64,000 nt of DNA from JAXLQL01 sp046331625 (GTDB taxonomy: Bacteria; Acidobacteriota; Terriglobia; Bryobacterales; Bryobacteraceae), in contig JAXLQL010000016.1 in the NCBI GenBank assembly GCA_046331625.1, positions 1 to 64,000 on the forward strand, in the 5' to 3' direction. The position numbers and the translations under genes were made by a program. This document shows, piece after piece, positions 61,889 through 64,000 of this stretch; position 1 is the first letter of the stretch; each line of letters opens with the position of its first letter. A model generated the notes under the pieces. That model saw nothing but the letters and a program-made list of their open reading frames with translations. It had not been told where the DNA came from and made no database searches.

Positions 61889-62470
61889 ATGGCGTTCCAG
61901 ATCGATGACGCTCACCTGCCTGCGGTCTTGACCGCCAGTCCCATGACCGACGAGGAGTTTGTCGCTCTCTGCGCCGAACATCCAGACCTGTCACTGGAGG
62001 TGTCTGCTGACGGGGAGTTGATCGTCATGCCACTTACGCACCCGGTGACGGGGATGCGGAATAGCAGGATAACGCACCAGTTGGAAGGCCGGTCGGAACA
62101 GGACGGACGCGGATCCGCTTTCGATTGGTCGACAGGGTTCGTGCTACCAAACGGCGCCCGGCGATCTCCGGACGCCTCCTGGATCCGCAATGAAAAGATC
62201 GATGCTCTGGATGCCCCGAGCTTCGAGGGGTACTGGCGGTTCTGCCCTGACTTCGTGATCGAGTTGAAATCCCAGACGGACCGCCCACGGACCTTGCGCG
62301 CCAAGATGACCGAGTGGATCGCCAACGGCGCGCAACTCGGATGGCTCATCGATCCCGAGACCATCGAAATCTACAGGCCCGGCTCGGACCCCGAGATCGT
62401 CACCGGCGTGGAAAAGATCGAAGGGACGGGTCCGGTGGAAGGCTTTGTGCTGGACCTGCGTCGCGGCTAG
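61889..62470 (+). CDS. Uma2-family putative endonuclease, 193 aa
   Basis: The PD-(D/E)xK core is present with RSPDASWIR, CPDFVIELKSQTDRPRTLRA (D, E and K all present), LGWLIDPETIEIYRPG and GPVEGFVLDLRRG. The N-terminal MTDEEFVALCAEHPDLSLEV is the usual opening helix. It begins nine bases after the WD40 gene, so cotranscription is possible. Function of the family is not established. Confidence 0.88.
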   Translation: MAFQIDDAHLPAVLTASPMTDEEFVALCAEHPDLSLEVSADGELIVMPLTHPVTGMRNSRITHQLEGRSEQDGRGSAFDWSTGFVLPNGARRSPDASWIRNEKIDALDAPSFEGYWRFCPDFVIELKSQTDRPRTLRAKMTEWIANGAQLGWLIDPETIEIYRPGSDPEIVTGVEKIEGTGPVEGFVLDLRRG

Positions 62471-62517
62471 GATCCGCGGCCGCGTTCACGACAAGCGACT
62501 GCGCCTTCGGTGTAGAG

Positions 62518-63126
62518 CTACTCGATCTCCCACACTGGACCCAGATCGAGTACGAATCCTTCCACCGGACCTTCGCCGTCGAGACGCTCGAGGTTCGTGG
62601 CCATCTGCGGCAGTTGGCCCGGCCGATAGACGGTGACCGAGTGCGTCTCGGGATCGATCAGCCAGCCGAGCTTGACCCCATTCTCGATCCACTCTTCCAT
62701 CTTCTCGCGGACCTTCTTCAAGCGGTCCGAAGGCGACTTCAGTTCCACGACGAAGTCCGGGGCGAGAACGGGAAATTGAGTGCCCGGCTGCTTGGCGGCC
62801 CGCTTGCGGTCCGAATCTACCCACGATGCGTCTGGCGAACGGCGGGCGCCATTCGGCAGGAGGAAGCTCGTGCTGGAGTCGTACACTCGCCCGCGCCCAT
62901 TGGCTCTTGCCCAAATCGTGAGTTGTGTGATGATCTCACTGTTGCGATCTCCCGTCGCCATTGACGTCCCTGGCATAATCAGCAACTCTCCGTCTGCGGT
63001 GTACTCGAGTTGAAAGTCGGGAAAACGTTCGCCCCATTCAATGAACTCCTGTTCGGTCAGCCCAGGTAGGAACAGGGTCATTGGCGCATATGTGGCGACC
63101 TGCTCGTATTGAAGGGCAACGGCCAT
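62518..63126 (-). CDS. Uma2-family putative endonuclease, 202 aa
   Basis: As in the adjacent copy the active-site block is intact: RSPDASWVDSD, APDFVVELKSPSDRLKKVRE, LGWLIDPETHSVTVYRPG, VEGFVLDLGPVWEIE. The start MAVALQYEQVATYAPMTLFL (63126) follows a TAAGAT hexamer by seven bases, so it may be leaderless. It is convergent with the copy at 61889, 47 bases apart. Confidence 0.88.
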   Translation of the reverse strand: MAVALQYEQVATYAPMTLFLPGLTEQEFIEWGERFPDFQLEYTADGELLIMPGTSMATGDRNSEIITQLTIWARANGRGRVYDSSTSFLLPNGARRSPDASWVDSDRKRAAKQPGTQFPVLAPDFVVELKSPSDRLKKVREKMEEWIENGVKLGWLIDPETHSVTVYRPGQLPQMATNLERLDGEGPVEGFVLDLGPVWEIE

Positions 63127-63152
63127 CGGCTTTATCTTAGCAGTGCTAGTCT

Positions 63153-63185
63153 GGGACCGAAGGTCCCGTAGAGGACCACAGGTCC
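63153..63185. repeat. Two adjacent hairpins, REP-like element
   Basis: GGGACC-GAA-GGTCCC (63153-63167) is followed by GGACC-ACA-GGTCC (63173-63185), three bases before the stop codon of the S41 peptidase. The layout of two hairpins side by side matches the element at 25737. It may end transcription of the peptidase gene. Confidence 0.6.
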
Positions 63186-63188
63186 GCC

Positions 63189-64000
63189 CTACCGCCTCCT
63201 CGCAATCTCCTCCGAAATCACCCGCACCACCTCCGCCGCGAACGGCCGATTCCCGTTCATCAGATTCTCCCGCGTCATGATGTCCAGCCGAATATCCGGC
63301 CGCACGCCGATGTTCTCTACATACGGCGCCGTCGGCAGATCCTCCGTCACCACCGGATTCTTGCGATTCATCAGGCTCTGCGTGATCCGCGCCTGGCCCT
63401 CCGAGTACGCACCCGCCGAGTCGGCCACCACATTTCCCCCCGCACCGTTGCTGCGCATTCCCACGATCGGCCCGCGCGCGTTGTCCTGAATGATCGCCGG
63501 AAGCATATCGCCGCCCGATGCCGAGAACTCGTCGGCCAGCACGATGAGCGGCTTCGCATAGGCAAACGGCAGCGGCGCGATATCGAGCGAGGGATTGCCT
63601 CCCAACGGAAGCGGTCCGGTGCGCCCCCGCTTCTCGCGGTTCGCTTCGTCCACCGCCCTGCCATAGGACTCGAACAACGCAATGATCCAATCGGGCGCGT
63701 TCTGCGCGCGCAGCGATTGCACCGCCTGCTGCAACTGCAGCAGCCAAGTCTGCGTGGCCCGCAATTCGAACCCGAGCGTACGGAACGGATAGTTGATCAG
63801 CATCTGGCAGAGCGTCTCCACATAAGAAACGCTGCCGCCTGGATTGCGCATCACGTCGACGATCAGGCCGTCGGTATTCTGGCTGAAGAAGACGATCTCG
63901 GTGGCGAACTCCTGGTACGCCGCATTCGTGCCCGCCTGGCTCCCGTCGAGCGGCGTCATGCGTGGGATCCGGATGTATCCGATGTTCCGCCCTTCAGCGG
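63189..64000 (-). CDS. S41-family (tail-specific protease-like) peptidase, C-terminal part
   Basis: The frame is open at the window end. The visible part (271 residues) has NIGYIRIPRM, then TDGLIVDVMRNPGGSVSYVE, and the catalytic region KPLIVLADEFSASGGDMLPA with the active-site Ser, followed by GPIVGMRSNGAGGNVV and VENIGVRPDIRLDIMTREN. These are the marks of the ClpP-like S41 catalytic domain. A PDZ or N-terminal domain would lie to the right of the window. It probably acts in the periplasm. Confidence 0.8.
   Translation of the reverse strand, partial: AEGRNIGYIRIPRMTPLDGSQAGTNAAYQEFATEIVFFSQNTDGLIVDVMRNPGGSVSYVETLCQMLINYPFRTLGFELRATQTWLLQLQQAVQSLRAQNAPDWIIALFESYGRAVDEANREKRGRTGPLPLGGNPSLDIAPLPFAYAKPLIVLADEFSASGGDMLPAIIQDNARGPIVGMRSNGAGGNVVADSAGAYSEGQARITQSLMNRKNPVVTEDLPTAPYVENIGVRPDIRLDIMTRENLMNGNRPFAAEVVRVISEEIARRR

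Noticed and set aside
44644..63126. Uma2 genes as part of a defence island
   Set aside because: No methyltransferase, helicase or other defence genes are near them; only higBA lies between, with housekeeping genes on both sides.

Overview
The window is a GC-rich bacterial chromosome segment that reads as Acidobacteriota, most likely the Bryobacterales/Solibacter group. The evidence is gene content rather than a marker gene. There are four large Oar-type TonB-dependent receptors with a carboxypeptidase-like N-terminal domain (one cut by the window start). There are also three DUF1501/DUF1800 export-signal proteins, three Uma2-family nucleases, a BACON-domain secreted protein, a quinoprotein dehydrogenase, and many proteins with Tat-like or Sec signals. 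No rRNA, tRNA, CRISPR array or insertion sequence was found.

Layout. 1-4.8 kb: 5' end of a TonB receptor under a consensus sigma70 promoter, a secreted hypothetical protein, an arsR/SRPBCC/DinB operon, and a secreted protein with three copies of an unrecognised ~105-residue domain plus a Gly/Ser tail. 4.8-9.4 kb (minus strand): a decayed gene fragment, an ECF sigma factor, a GT39-like membrane glycosyltransferase, a putative lipoprotein, a signal-less metzincin-like protease and its partner. 9.4-14.5 kb: an exported galactonate-dehydratase-like enzyme, a decayed hydrolase and a TonB receptor. 14.8-18.2 kb: an M48-like protein that has lost its catalytic Glu, a Cys/Met-metabolism PLP enzyme, TrmO and a CPBP membrane protease. 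18.2-25.7 kb: TonB receptor, secreted hypothetical protein, NadD-like protein, TrmFO and XerC. 25.8-32 kb: PQQ dehydrogenase with an internal cytochrome c domain, BACON protein, small secreted protein. 32-35.9 kb: DUF1501, GT4 and a methyltransferase-like protein. 35.9-39.5 kb: the housekeeping operon phoH-ybeY-hlyC/corC-era. 39.7-44.6 kb: TonB receptor, exported DapA-like protein, pyrophosphatase. 44.6-49.5 kb: Uma2, thrS, an HpnI-like glycosyltransferase and a lipoprotein. 49.6-54.9 kb: DUF1800-DUF1501 pair, type IV pilin-like protein overlapping a GT2, higBA, small membrane protein. 54.9-59.8 kb: moxR plus ABC ATPase plus FtsX-type permease. 59.9-64 kb: small exported protein, intradiol dioxygenase, WD40 protein, two more Uma2 genes and an S41 peptidase cut by the window end.

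Main themes. The outer-membrane receptors sit beside exported sugar-acid-type enzymes, which suggests scavenging of plant or soil polymers. Many start codons lie only 6-10 bases downstream of a -10 hexamer, so leaderless transcription appears common. In the arsR case a perfect inverted repeat spans the predicted transcription start and start codon. Several genes are visibly decaying. No complete novel defence or secretion system is evident. The best candidates for undescribed biology are the metzincin operon (7.2-9.4 kb), the three-repeat secreted protein (3.1-4.8 kb) and the exported enzymes paired with TonB receptors.
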